Assembly: GCA_024278275.1 (NCBI GenBank)
Contig: JAJRTN010000150.1
Span: 1 to 64,000 of the forward strand
Length of the DNA: 64,000 nt
Source of the DNA: Candidatus Hydrogenedentota bacterium
Lineage (GTDB): Bacteria > Hydrogenedentota > Hydrogenedentia > Hydrogenedentales > JAJRTN01
Reading direction: 5' to 3'
Part shown: positions 1 to 8,800 of the stretch, piece by piece
How positions within the stretch are numbered: position 1 is the first letter of the stretch
Layout of the letters: each line of letters opens with the position of its first letter
Position numbers and translations under genes: made by a program
The notes under the pieces: model-generated
Told to the model about the DNA's origin: nothing
Databases searched by the model: none
What the model saw: only the letters and a program-made list of their open reading frames with translations

Positions 1-139
1 CCGCCACCTGCAAACAGCACGACCGCAACGTCACGGAATACATCACACGGGCCTGCGTCGCGCGTCTTCACGGTCGTCCTGCTTCATCGCTACTGCCCGT
101 GTCCACCGAAATCCTGGCTCAAGTGGCCTGAACGGTTAC
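1..139 (+). mobile_element. 3' end of an IS66-like insertion sequence (partial)
   Basis: The window opens inside an IS66-like element. A transposase C-terminus ends at a TGA at 129-131, and the bases running from that stop, TGAACGGTTAC (129-139), are the inverse of the GTAAGCGTTCA-type terminal repeat typical of IS66 elements, with one mismatch. The element's right end is therefore placed at 139. The left end and any target duplication lie outside the window. The family assignment rests on a short protein tail and this terminal repeat, so it is likely but not certain. Confidence 0.55.
3..131 (+). CDS. IS66-family transposase, C-terminal fragment (5' truncated by window edge)
   Basis: Reading frame 3 is open from the first base to the TGA at 129-131 and encodes 42 residues (ATCKQHDRNVTEY..., ending ...EILAQVA). 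The TCKxHxxNxxEYI pattern followed by a short Arg/Leu stretch and LLP resembles the C-terminal tail of IS66 TnpC transposases. Only the tail is visible, so catalytic residues cannot be judged. Its stop overlaps the presumed terminal inverted repeat, a compact arrangement common in insertion sequences. An unrelated transposase family remains possible. Confidence 0.5.
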   Translation, partial: ATCKQHDRNVTEYITRACVARLHGRPASSLLPVSTEILAQVA

Positions 140-231
140 AAGATATGCAGTCACAGAGTCGGTCTTCTTGTTTTCTTTTGTCAGCATACTGACGTGACTC
201 GTCCGTTTCCGAGCGAAGTGATCAGGCGGTT

Positions 232-1152
232 TCACAGGGACGCGCCCTGTGCAGCTTCAGAATGCGGTAAGTCTTTTGGTTGGACCTTCTTCCAGACCAC
301 CTTATCGTCTCCCCTACTATGTTCGACCCAAGTCACCAATCGCCCTAGAAATGGGCCAGGAATGGTTTGCTCAGCCAAAGGGTTGACGAAGAGCGATATC
401 GAATCCTCTGGTTCCCGAGTAGCGTTCCAGAGATCCACAGGCGAGTAAAGAACACCCGAGATGATTGAGAAGTCGGGCTTCTCGAACAACACGGTATCGA
501 CCTCACTGCCGCAGTTGCGTTGTACCATTCTCCTGTGGCTTGACTGGGACCACGAGCCGCCACCAGTGGGGAGAATGGTCGCTCCGGCTCCCGCGAGCAC
601 AGAGAGTGGGGCGGGGTGATGGGCATCGAGGAACGAGCCAAACAGGTTCAGATCTGATGCACTCAGCGCAATGACGGCACAGGCATCGGGGCGGATAACT
701 CCCCGGTCCATGTAGTCGCGCATCTTCTTACACTTATCGGTCAACGCTTGCGTGAATCGAAGTAGGCACTCTCGCTCGGGAAAGTCGCCGACTCCATTGA
801 GAATGGGCATCGGCACCCTGTCAGGCTGTGTTCCAGCAGTGGGCGCTATCGCTTCGACAAATACTAGACGGTCACCAAACTTCAGGGAAATGTCCGGCCC
901 CGTATCTGACTTCGAGGAATCCGGCTGGAATCCAACACGAAGCATGCCCACAAAGAGGTACATTTCCCACCAACGTTGGTGAAACTCAATCTGGAGTTTC
1001 TTGAGAAATCCTCTGGGAGCAAAGGGCTCATACTGTTCCCACAACGTACTGAAAAACTCTCGACGCTCCACCGAATGCTCATCAAGCCCTTCACGGAGCC
1101 GTACGTAGAGCCAATGCTCTCCGTCGCGCTGTTGCTGAAGAAGGTCCTTCAT
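232..1152 (-). CDS. Hypothetical protein, possible PD-(D/E)XK-like fold
   Basis: This 306-residue protein is not recognised by name. It has no signal peptide or membrane segment. An acidic pattern in the N-terminal third (E63, the P86-D87 pair, then E100-A-I-A) follows the E...PD...ExK layout of restriction-endonuclease-like folds, but the final Lys is absent, so a nuclease activity is only a guess. The coding region is visibly poorer in G+C than the chromosomal genes to the right. It sits between an IS66-like end and a truncated tRNA-Pro, so it is probably cargo of an integrated element. An AAGGA motif lies unusually close (3 nt) to the ATG, so the start is uncertain. Confidence 0.6.
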   Translation of the reverse strand: MKDLLQQQRDGEHWLYVRLREGLDEHSVERREFFSTLWEQYEPFAPRGFLKKLQIEFHQRWWEMYLFVGMLRVGFQPDSSKSDTGPDISLKFGDRLVFVEAIAPTAGTQPDRVPMPILNGVGDFPERECLLRFTQALTDKCKKMRDYMDRGVIRPDACAVIALSASDLNLFGSFLDAHHPAPLSVLAGAGATILPTGGGSWSQSSHRRMVQRNCGSEVDTVLFEKPDFSIISGVLYSPVDLWNATREPEDSISLFVNPLAEQTIPGPFLGRLVTWVEHSRGDDKVVWKKVQPKDLPHSEAAQGASL

Positions 1153-1500
1153 GTGTCCTTGGTTTCCACAGCCATTTCCTTCACACGAGTCCGTGAGAGG
1201 GCGATAGTGATAGCCCCACCCTTTCTTGACAGAAGAGATGCCCTGACTGTTGGCCTAAGCCATGTGTCATGGCACCTCGCACCCAGCATAGGCACTATGC
1301 CCCTTATGGCACGCACAAACCATAGCACCAAGACACCCCAATCGCAAGGTGGATATATTCGATGGGCACTTGCATAGTATGCCCTGCGTTTTCTCACCTC
1401 GCACCATCCCTACGACAACCAGAAAATCCAATAAGCACAGCACTGTACGCCCTATCGTATTACTGAGTGCCAGCACTACAACGCTACTATATGGACCTCT
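1153..1500. other. Non-coding end of the integrated element
   Basis: No convincing gene is seen here. Base composition is lower in G+C than the chromosome to the right. The stretch lies between the hypothetical gene and the tRNA-Pro fragment. It should contain the element's end, but no integrase gene is visible, so the integrase must lie to the left of the window or have been lost. Confidence 0.5.
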
Positions 1501-1545
1501 CTCGGGGTCAAGAGATCGCTGGTTCAACTCCAGTCGCCCCGACCA
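1501..1545 (+). repeat. 3' half of tRNA-Pro(CGG): attachment-site remnant
   Basis: From 1501 the sequence reads as a tRNA 3' half. There is an anticodon loop CTCGGGG (anticodon CGG at 1503-1505), the 3' anticodon strand TCAAG, a five-base variable region, a 5-bp T stem GCTGG/CCAGT around TTCAACT, and the acceptor strand CGCCCCG plus A and encoded CCA (1543-1545). The CGCCCCG acceptor and CGG anticodon fit tRNA-Pro. The bases before 1501 do not pair with TCAAG and there is no D arm, so the gene is cut at the anticodon loop, a classic tyrosine-recombinase crossover point. The intact tRNA would lie beyond the left edge. Confidence 0.72.
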
Positions 1546-1559
1546 TCTAAAGCATTACG

Positions 1560-1601
1560 GCCCAAGGGTTTCTGAAATGGAGACCTTTGGGCTTTCTGCT
1601 T
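1560..1601 (+). terminator. Rho-independent terminator behind the tRNA-Pro fragment
   Basis: A 13-bp stem with two G-T pairs (1560-1572 with 1580-1592) around a seven-base loop is followed by a T-rich TTTCTGCTT. It lies 15 bases after the CCA of the tRNA-Pro remnant and is most simply the original terminator of that tRNA gene. This supports the view that the chromosome resumes at 1501. Confidence 0.6.
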
Positions 1602-1848
1602 GTCCGGCGAAGCAACCCCAAGGCGAGCCTACTAACCTTCACCGGTGGAGGGGAAGTACCGTGGCGCCCCCAGCGTTATTGGTTTCCGCCCCTCTGGTGC
1701 TGCAACGGCTTGACAATCCACAAAGGGCTACATGCCGCCGTGAGGATGCGTGCGTAAAACCATCGCACTGCACCGATGCCTGGTTGCAATTCTCCAGTAC
1801 GGTGTGCAGGATTGAGGGGTTTGGAAACACCAATAGGGGAAACCTGCC

Positions 1849-3234
1849 ATGATGATGCCCCATGTACTTCTGACAGTAATGGTTTGTCTGGGGACCCCGG
1901 GGGCCGCCATGGGTGATGGCCCCGTCACCGCGACGGACGGCGCTTCGCTCCAGGCCGTGATTGATGCCCATCCCGGACGCATGATCTTCCTGCCCGATGG
2001 GGACTACGTGGTTCACGAAACGGTGCGTATCAGCACGGACGGCACGGGACTGTATGGCTTTGGCCGTATCGTGCAGGAGAACCCGGACGCCCATGTGCTG
2101 GAAATTGAACACGCGGCAAACGTGCGCATCGAGAACATCACGCTGACGCGGGCAAAGGGAAAAAGGGACGCCACGGGACACGGCGTGTTGTGCAGCGATG
2201 TGCGGGGCGTGGTGCTGCGCGGGTTGCGCGTGGTGGACTGCCGGTCGCGAAGCGCGGCCATCGCCCTGCGGGAGGCCACGAATGGCACCATCGAACAGTG
2301 CGAGGTGATCAACTACAAGCGCATCGCCGTGGATGACCGGACGGAGGACCCGGTTCATTGGGGCTATGCCTTCAACGCCATCGACGGTACGGGCATCGAG
2401 GTGAAAAGCTCGACGGGAACGGTGATTCGAGATAATCGCGTGGTGGAAGAAAACCTGCGGCCCACGCCGGAGGTCAAGGAACGCTTCAACCTGGGTGCCC
2501 TGACCAAGGGCGCGAAACCGAGCACCCAGGGGAAATTCGCCGCCGCGGCGTTTGCCAACCAGTACGTGAGCAACTGGCACCAGGGTTCGGCCATCCTCGT
2601 CAGCGGAAGCGGGGTACACCACACCATCGTCTCGGGAAACTACCTTCAGCACTGCGCGCAGGGCATCGATCTCCATTCGGACAACGTGGTGGTGACGAAC
2701 AATGTGGTGGATCATGGCATGATAGGCATCAAGGGCACCCACGGCTGCCGCAACCTGGTAATTGCGAACAACCTGCTTACCCATATCGATATGTGGGGCA
2801 TCGTGCTGAATCCGGGGCAGGCATCCCATTACGCCGAGGAGGCCACGAAAGAAACGCCCGCCAGGGGACAGAACGTGGACGCCGGAACGATCATCGCCAA
2901 TAACATCATCACCGATTACGGCTACGGGGAGGAGTTCTGGAACTATGGCGGCGGGAGTTACGCCATGGCCTTTTTCGAGGGACAGCTCGACACCAACCCG
3001 CCGCTGACCGATGTCATCATACAGGGCAACATGGTCTACAACACGGGCAAGGACGGGCACGTGGAAGGGGACAAGATCGTCAAGGAAGGCCCGCGCTACC
3101 GATACGCCGTCTACGTGGGGCCCTGGGGCGAGGAAAACGATCCGGGGCCGACCTTCCCCAGGCAGCTCCATTTTCAGGGCAATCTATTCCATCCCGGCAG
3201 CGAAGGCGTGTCCAATGTACCGTTGACACCGTGA
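1849..3234 (+). CDS. Secreted right-handed parallel beta-helix protein
   Basis: The protein has 461 residues with an N-terminal signal peptide (about residues 1-22, hydrophobic core ending near GAAMG). It then shows successive short repeats rich in N, V, I and G (for example VVTNNVVDHG and NLVIANNLLTHI), the pattern of right-handed parallel beta-helix proteins of the pectate lyase/polysaccharide lyase and periplasmic copper-binding NosD-like groups. The N-terminal part (TDGASLQAVIDAHPGRMIFLP) matches the lead-in of pectate-lyase-superfamily domains. Substrate cannot be told from sequence. Three ATG codons stand in a row at the start, so it may begin at 1849, 1852 or 1855. It precedes two glycan-active secreted proteins, suggesting a role in polysaccharide breakdown. 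Confidence 0.8.
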   Translation: MMMPHVLLTVMVCLGTPGAAMGDGPVTATDGASLQAVIDAHPGRMIFLPDGDYVVHETVRISTDGTGLYGFGRIVQENPDAHVLEIEHAANVRIENITLTRAKGKRDATGHGVLCSDVRGVVLRGLRVVDCRSRSAAIALREATNGTIEQCEVINYKRIAVDDRTEDPVHWGYAFNAIDGTGIEVKSSTGTVIRDNRVVEENLRPTPEVKERFNLGALTKGAKPSTQGKFAAAAFANQYVSNWHQGSAILVSGSGVHHTIVSGNYLQHCAQGIDLHSDNVVVTNNVVDHGMIGIKGTHGCRNLVIANNLLTHIDMWGIVLNPGQASHYAEEATKETPARGQNVDAGTIIANNIITDYGYGEEFWNYGGGSYAMAFFEGQLDTNPPLTDVIIQGNMVYNTGKDGHVEGDKIVKEGPRYRYAVYVGPWGEENDPGPTFPRQLHFQGNLFHPGSEGVSNVPLTP

Positions 3235-3345
3235 CTCCCTTCCTGCCGACTTGACTGGTGCGGTACGATGGTGGCATACCTTGCATGCTATCCGGCGGCA
3301 CGTTGGCCATAGGTCGGTTGGGCATGGAACGGGGAGAAAGCGCGC

Positions 3346-5430
3346 ATGATTTCCGTATGCCACGGTGGGCTGATTCTCTTGTGCGGCCTTGCGGTGACGC
3401 CACATGCCGTGGCTTTGCCGGAGGACGCACCGGACCATGGTCCGGCCGGGGTATTGGCGAAGGCCGGCTTGTGGGTCCTGGCGCCGCCGAAACAGGTAAA
3501 CCTGACGCCGGGCGTTCGATTGGATCTGACGACCTGTCGCACCGTGTGGTTTGCGGACCCGGCTTTCCCCCAAGGGCGGGGCATGGCGGAACGACTGGCA
3601 ACACGCCTGTCGACCGCCACCGGCCTCTCCTTCGTGGTCGGGACGCCGAAGTCGGGGGCACGGAGCATCCGCCTGGCGGTTTGCCCGTCGGGCGCGGCGT
3701 CCGGCAAACTGCCGGGGATCACGGCGGAGGATCTGGAGGGGCTGGGCGGTGAAGGTTATGTACTGCGCGTCGATGACACGGGGGTGTCGTTGGCCGCGCG
3801 GGATTGGGCGGGGCTTTTCCATGGCATCACCACGCTGGGACAACTGGCCACGGACCGCCAGGACCTGCCCGGTCTGCGTATTCGTGACTGGCCGTCGCTG
3901 CGCTACCGGGGCCTTCAACAGGACATTTCCCGAGGACAGGTGCCGACCATGGCCACCTTCCGGCAACTGGTGGACCTGGCGACCGAGGCGCATTGCAACG
4001 TCCTTGAGCTTTACATCGAGCATACCTTCAAGTTCAGGAGCCACCCCGACATTGCACCACCCGAGGGGATTAGCCCGGAAGAGGGCCGGGCGCTTTTCGA
4101 CTACGGGGCGGCGCGGTACCTGGAGGTTCATCCCCTGTTTCAGGTGCTTGGCCATTCGTACCACATTCTGAACAAACCGCAATACCAACACCTGCGCATC
4201 GGCCCCTGCGAGAAGCAGCCGTGGATCATGACGTACGACATACGCAAGCCCGAAGCCGTGGCTTTTGTCAAGGAGTTGGTGGACGAATTGTGCCAGGCCT
4301 TTCCCGGGAAACTCTTCAACGTGGACATTACGGAGATTGATTGCGACGGTATGTTGGCCGCCGGCATGACTATCGACGAGTTGACGGACCTGGTGTTTGG
4401 CTACGTGCTTCAATTGAATGAAATGGTCAAACGCCACGGCATGCGGCTCATGATTGCCCAAGGTCCGCTTGACAGTACGGGCCATCTGGCGGGCATGGGC
4501 CCCAAGCTCGACGAACTGCCCAAGGACATCATCGTGGGCAGCTACTACTGCGCGGGCGGTAACTACCAACCGGCCTGGGAGAAGGATTTTCCCCGATTGA
4601 AGCGGGAGGGCATCGATTTCTTTGCCCAAGCCTGGATAGGCAGCCACATTCGGCTCATGCCGCCCGCGGAGCACGCCAACGACTTTTCGGATAACGAAGT
4701 GCGCCGTGGTCTCCAGTACGGCGCCCTTGGAAGCATCACCTGTGATTGGGGCGATGCGGGAAACTATCACCTCACGGGGCAGGCCTGGTTTGCCTTCGCC
4801 TATCATGGAGCCTGCGCCTGGGCCGGCGGCGACGTGGACCGCGCCTACTTCGACGAGGCTTATACGCGGTTGCTCTTCGGCCTGAAAGACGACAGCGTGG
4901 CGCGGGCCTACCGCCAGGCGAGCAATATCAGCCAGGAGAAGGTCCGCGTAACCCTGGAAGACGGCACCGTGGCGGCGCGCCCTTCGTACCATTTCTGGGA
5001 GTTCTTCGGCGACCCCTTCACGCGCAAGGAGATCGTGTCTTTGGCCGATCCCGGGGCCGAGGGCGCGCGCATCATCAGGCAGGCCGGTCCCGCCGTGACG
5101 CTCCTTGAAAAGGCCCGGTCCAAGGCCACGCGCAACGCGGTCAACCTCGACCAGTTGCTCTTCGGCGCGCGCAGCTTCGAGGCCCTGGGCCGCAAACTCG
5201 TTGCCCTGGGCCACTACAACGACACGACCTATCCACGCGACAGGGTGGCCGCCGAGTTTGATGCCGTGGCCGATACGTATGAATCACTTAAGGCAGAGTT
5301 CCGGCGCTTATGGTTGGCCGAGGACCGCGAGAATGACCAGTTCAAGGGGCATTGCGCACGCTTTGACTGGACCATTGTTTCGCTTCGACAAAAGGCGAAG
5401 GAACTGGGGGACGGACTTTCCGGTTCCTAG
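3346..5430 (+). CDS. GH20-like beta-N-acetylhexosaminidase homologue, secreted
   Basis: This 694-residue protein has a signal peptide (about 1-23). An N-terminal GH20b-type alpha/beta domain (about 40-185, ending GLRIRDWPSLRYRGLQQDISRG) leads into a TIM-barrel region. The RDWPxxxxRGxxxD join is characteristic of the GH20 domain boundary. The place where GH20 enzymes carry the neighbouring catalytic Asp-Glu (GGDE) reads FNVDITEID: Glu330 can be aligned with the acid/base, but the preceding Asp is Thr329. Activity is therefore in doubt or altered. GH20 enzymes normally remove terminal GlcNAc or GalNAc from glycans. It lies between a beta-helix protein and a GH123-like protein on the same strand. 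Confidence 0.75.
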   Translation: MISVCHGGLILLCGLAVTPHAVALPEDAPDHGPAGVLAKAGLWVLAPPKQVNLTPGVRLDLTTCRTVWFADPAFPQGRGMAERLATRLSTATGLSFVVGTPKSGARSIRLAVCPSGAASGKLPGITAEDLEGLGGEGYVLRVDDTGVSLAARDWAGLFHGITTLGQLATDRQDLPGLRIRDWPSLRYRGLQQDISRGQVPTMATFRQLVDLATEAHCNVLELYIEHTFKFRSHPDIAPPEGISPEEGRALFDYGAARYLEVHPLFQVLGHSYHILNKPQYQHLRIGPCEKQPWIMTYDIRKPEAVAFVKELVDELCQAFPGKLFNVDITEIDCDGMLAAGMTIDELTDLVFGYVLQLNEMVKRHGMRLMIAQGPLDSTGHLAGMGPKLDELPKDIIVGSYYCAGGNYQPAWEKDFPRLKREGIDFFAQAWIGSHIRLMPPAEHANDFSDNEVRRGLQYGALGSITCDWGDAGNYHLTGQAWFAFAYHGACAWAGGDVDRAYFDEAYTRLLFGLKDDSVARAYRQASNISQEKVRVTLEDGTVAARPSYHFWEFFGDPFTRKEIVSLADPGAEGARIIRQAGPAVTLLEKARSKATRNAVNLDQLLFGARSFEALGRKLVALGHYNDTTYPRDRVAAEFDAVADTYESLKAEFRRLWLAEDRENDQFKGHCARFDWTIVSLRQKAKELGDGLSGS

Positions 5431-5873
5431 AGCGTAACATAACCCGTGACACGCTTGAGCGTTCTGAAATTGGGCCGTGGTTTCAGTGGTTCTTGTTGTT
5501 CCCCCCACGTTGTGGAGGTGGAGGAAATCAATCCTGTAACCGTCCGAGGCATTTATGAAATCGGGGGAACCTTTTACGTGCCATTCAATGGCCCGCGTTC
5601 GGTCCCGGTATTTCGTATGTTGCGGCTTTCTCAGCCGCAACATACGGGAGCATGTGGCCGTTACGCGTACATCACCTTTTCACAAAGGGCACACGATAAC
5701 GCGGCAACCAGAACAGCGTACCGGGCAGGCTATGACAGCGCAATCGTGACACGACCGGCAAACGCGGGAGGGTAGGCCAAGGCCCACCCTGCGGAAGCGT
5801 ATCGTGATGGTCCTGTGAACCCTTCGACCATTTGCTATACTGGCGGAGGGTGAAAAATGGTGGGAGGAAACCC
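5431..5873. other. Intergenic region with a long perfect palindrome
   Basis: The 443 bases between the GH20-like and GH123-like genes contain no convincing gene. They hold a strong hairpin (listed separately) and a short segment near 5510-5540 similar to the stretch following the large glycosidase gene near 41705. The ATG at 5832 opens the frame of the next gene but lacks the good ribosome binding site found at 5874. Confidence 0.5.
5614..5646. repeat. 14-bp perfect palindrome (hairpin)
   Basis: The arms at 5614-5627 and 5633-5646 pair without a mismatch around the five-base loop TTCTC. The inner part reads GCGGCT/AGCCGC. No T-run follows on either strand, so simple intrinsic termination is not indicated, though it could block read-through between the two large genes. 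A similar GCnGCTTCC...AGCCGC hairpin lies after the sulfatase gene at 34717-34743, hinting at a dispersed palindrome family. Confidence 0.6.
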
Positions 5874-8800
5874 ATGTTACGGCACGTCCGCCTTCTGAAC
5901 CTGCTTGTTCCGTTTAGCCTCGCCTGTCTGCCGGTTGTCGCGGCGCCGGTGGCCTTGTCCAACGCGGGCTTCGAGGAGGGCGGTGCCCTGCCAACCGGAT
6001 GGACCCTCTCGGGGGGAGACGGTGCGTGGACACAGGAGGGCGAGGGGGGCGGCCGGGGCATCGAGGTCTCGGGCATCGGAGACACCGCCAATTACTGGCG
6101 TACCGGGGCGTTGGGACTGTGTTCCAACGCGGTGTATCAACTGCGGTTCAGCGTGCGCCGGTCTCGTGGCGGCGCCTCGGGTTGCGCCACCACGGGGCCC
6201 GTGTTCGCCAATCGCGATGTGGGCAGCCTCGGCAAGGATTGGCGGCGTTGCACATCCATTTTTGTCACGCCGGACGCCCTCACGCCCGAAGTGGACTGGC
6301 TGCGCTTCGGCCAGTGGCAGGTTAACGGCACGGTGGCCTATGACAATATCGACCTGGTGCGGGTGGAGCCAATCCATCGGCAGACAAACAACCTCGTGCT
6401 GGGGGACGGCGAGTCGGTTACGGGAAAGACCTACCGGTTCACCGCGCCCTTGGGCGACCGGAACGGCAACTACTGCCGTCCCCTGCTGCGCCATCAATGC
6501 GCCTTCAACAGCAACCGCTGGGTCTTCGACAGCCCGGCGCGCGAGGTGGTTTACCGTCAGGAAGCGGGGTCTATTCTCCAAACGCGCGCAACGGTGGAAG
6601 TGAACATGGTCTACCACGCGGGGGGGACGTTGTATGTCTTCGCCGGCGTGCCCGGCGGCGCGGAGGTGTTGCTCGGCACGATGACCGCCGAAGGACCGGC
6701 CACGTTTGAGGTGCCGGAACGCCTGCTTCCCGCGCGGGTTATCGACATCCGCCTCGCGGCGTCCGGCACGGCCCGGCAGGACGGCCCGAACCTCGCCGAG
6801 GGCGCGGCGGCGGCGCAACCCGGCGCGTTCCAGGTCGGGGGATACACCTACGAGGCGACCCTGGCCGAGGCCCCGGGCGATAACGACGGCACGACGATCT
6901 ATGTGGCCGAGCGTGTTCCCGATGGACGGGTGGACGTGAAGGTCCTGGGGTTCGGCGACATGCGGCCCGGTGGGGTGAACGTGTTTCGCGCCTCCCTTCG
7001 CAACGATTCCAGCAAAACGGTGTCCGTCACCCCCACCCTTCGTTACGTCCACCGGGACGGTCCCGAAGAGAGCCGCCGAGAGCATGTCTACGCGGCCTCT
7101 CCCCTGGCCCTGGCCCCCGGCGAGGCCAGGCCCGTGAGCCTGGCCTTTCCCCTGACCATCACGGGGGACATGGCGATCCGCCTTTCGCTCGGCGAGGACA
7201 GCCCCTATACCGCCGAGGCGTGGCTTAACATCCCCGCCTACTATGCTATCGACTACGGTGAACGGCTGCCGGACAGCAGCGACCGGGCCGGCCTGTGGTG
7301 GGCGTCCTCGGGGTGGAAGGTGTGGCCGGAACGGCCCCTTCCCGCGTTGGAAGGTGCGGCCATGCGCATTGCCCTGGCCCGAAACGAAAGCGAGGCCGCC
7401 CAGTTCGTGCTGCGTCCCCAAAGGCCGTTGAAGGGCCTTAGCGCGACCCCCGGCGTGTTCAAGCGCGGCGGCGACGCACTGCCCGGGGGTTGCGTCGAGG
7501 TACTTCGGGTCCGCTATGTGGACATCACTCAACCAACGGACGAAACGGGCGTGCGGGGCGCCTGGCCCGACCCGTTGCCGCCCTTTACCGCGCCCATCAA
7601 CCTGGATGGCGGGCGCAACCACCCGTTTTGGGTGCGGGTGCGGGTGCCGGAAGGGACGCGACCGGGACTTTACAGGGGCGCCATCCGTTTGAAGGCGCAA
7701 GCGTATACTGCCGAAGTGCCCCTGCACATCGAGGTTTATGGCTTCACGCTGCCCAAACGGATGACCTGCGTCACCTCCTTCGGCATCAGCCCGCAACGCA
7801 TCTTCCAGTACCAGGGCCTCACCGATTCCGGGCAACAGCGCGCGGTTTGGGAGAAATACCTGGAGACGCTGGCCGCGCATCACATCTTCCCTTATGACCC
7901 GGCTCCGCTGGATCCCTTCCGCGTGACCTGGCCCGATGCCGGCCCCTGGGAAGGTGGTGTCCGGGACCGGACGGTGAAGCACTCGGGGCAAGCATCGGCC
8001 CGTATCGAGGACACCAGTAAGAGCGCCAGCCACGGCCTGAACTGCGCCCGTCGTATACCTTTGCCGGAGGGCGGTCTGCGCCTGGCCTTCTGGTACCGCA
8101 CCGGCACGGCGGGTCACGCCTTCAATGCCACCGTGCGTTACTTTCGCGCCGACGGCCGTTGGCTTTCGGGAAAAAACGCGGATCTCGTGGTGGAGGGTAG
8201 CCCGGACTGGCGGCGTTTTGAGCACTCCTTAACCACCTATCCCGAGAACGCTACCCATGGCGCGGTGACCCTTTGGGGCGCGCGCTGGACCGACGGCGGA
8301 GAGGAAACGGGCACGGTGTGGTGCGATGACCTTGAAGTATCCGCCCTCGCCGATGGGCGTGTTTTGCTGCGTGAAGGTTTCGAGCCGTTGCCCGCGGAGT
8401 CCCTCACGCCGAAAATCGACTGGACGGCCTGGGACCGGGCCATGACCCACGCCGTGGACGACCTGGGCTGCAACGCCTTCAAGATCCCCATGGTCGGCCT
8501 GGGCGGCGGCACCTTCCACGACCGCGTGGAGCCGTCCCTCCTGGGCTACCGGGAAGGCACCCCGGAATATACCACCGCCTTCACGGCCTACGCCCAAGCG
8601 GTGGAGGCCCACCTCGCGGCCAGGGGCTGGCTCGACGAAGCCTATGTCTATTGGTTCGATGAGCCGGATCCCAAGGACTATGCCTTCGTCATGAACGGTT
8701 TCGAGAAATTGCGCCGGGCCGCCCCCGGCCTGCGCGGGATGCTTACCGAGCAGGTGGAGGCCGAGTTGGTGGGCGGGCCGAAGATCTGGTGTCCCCTCAC

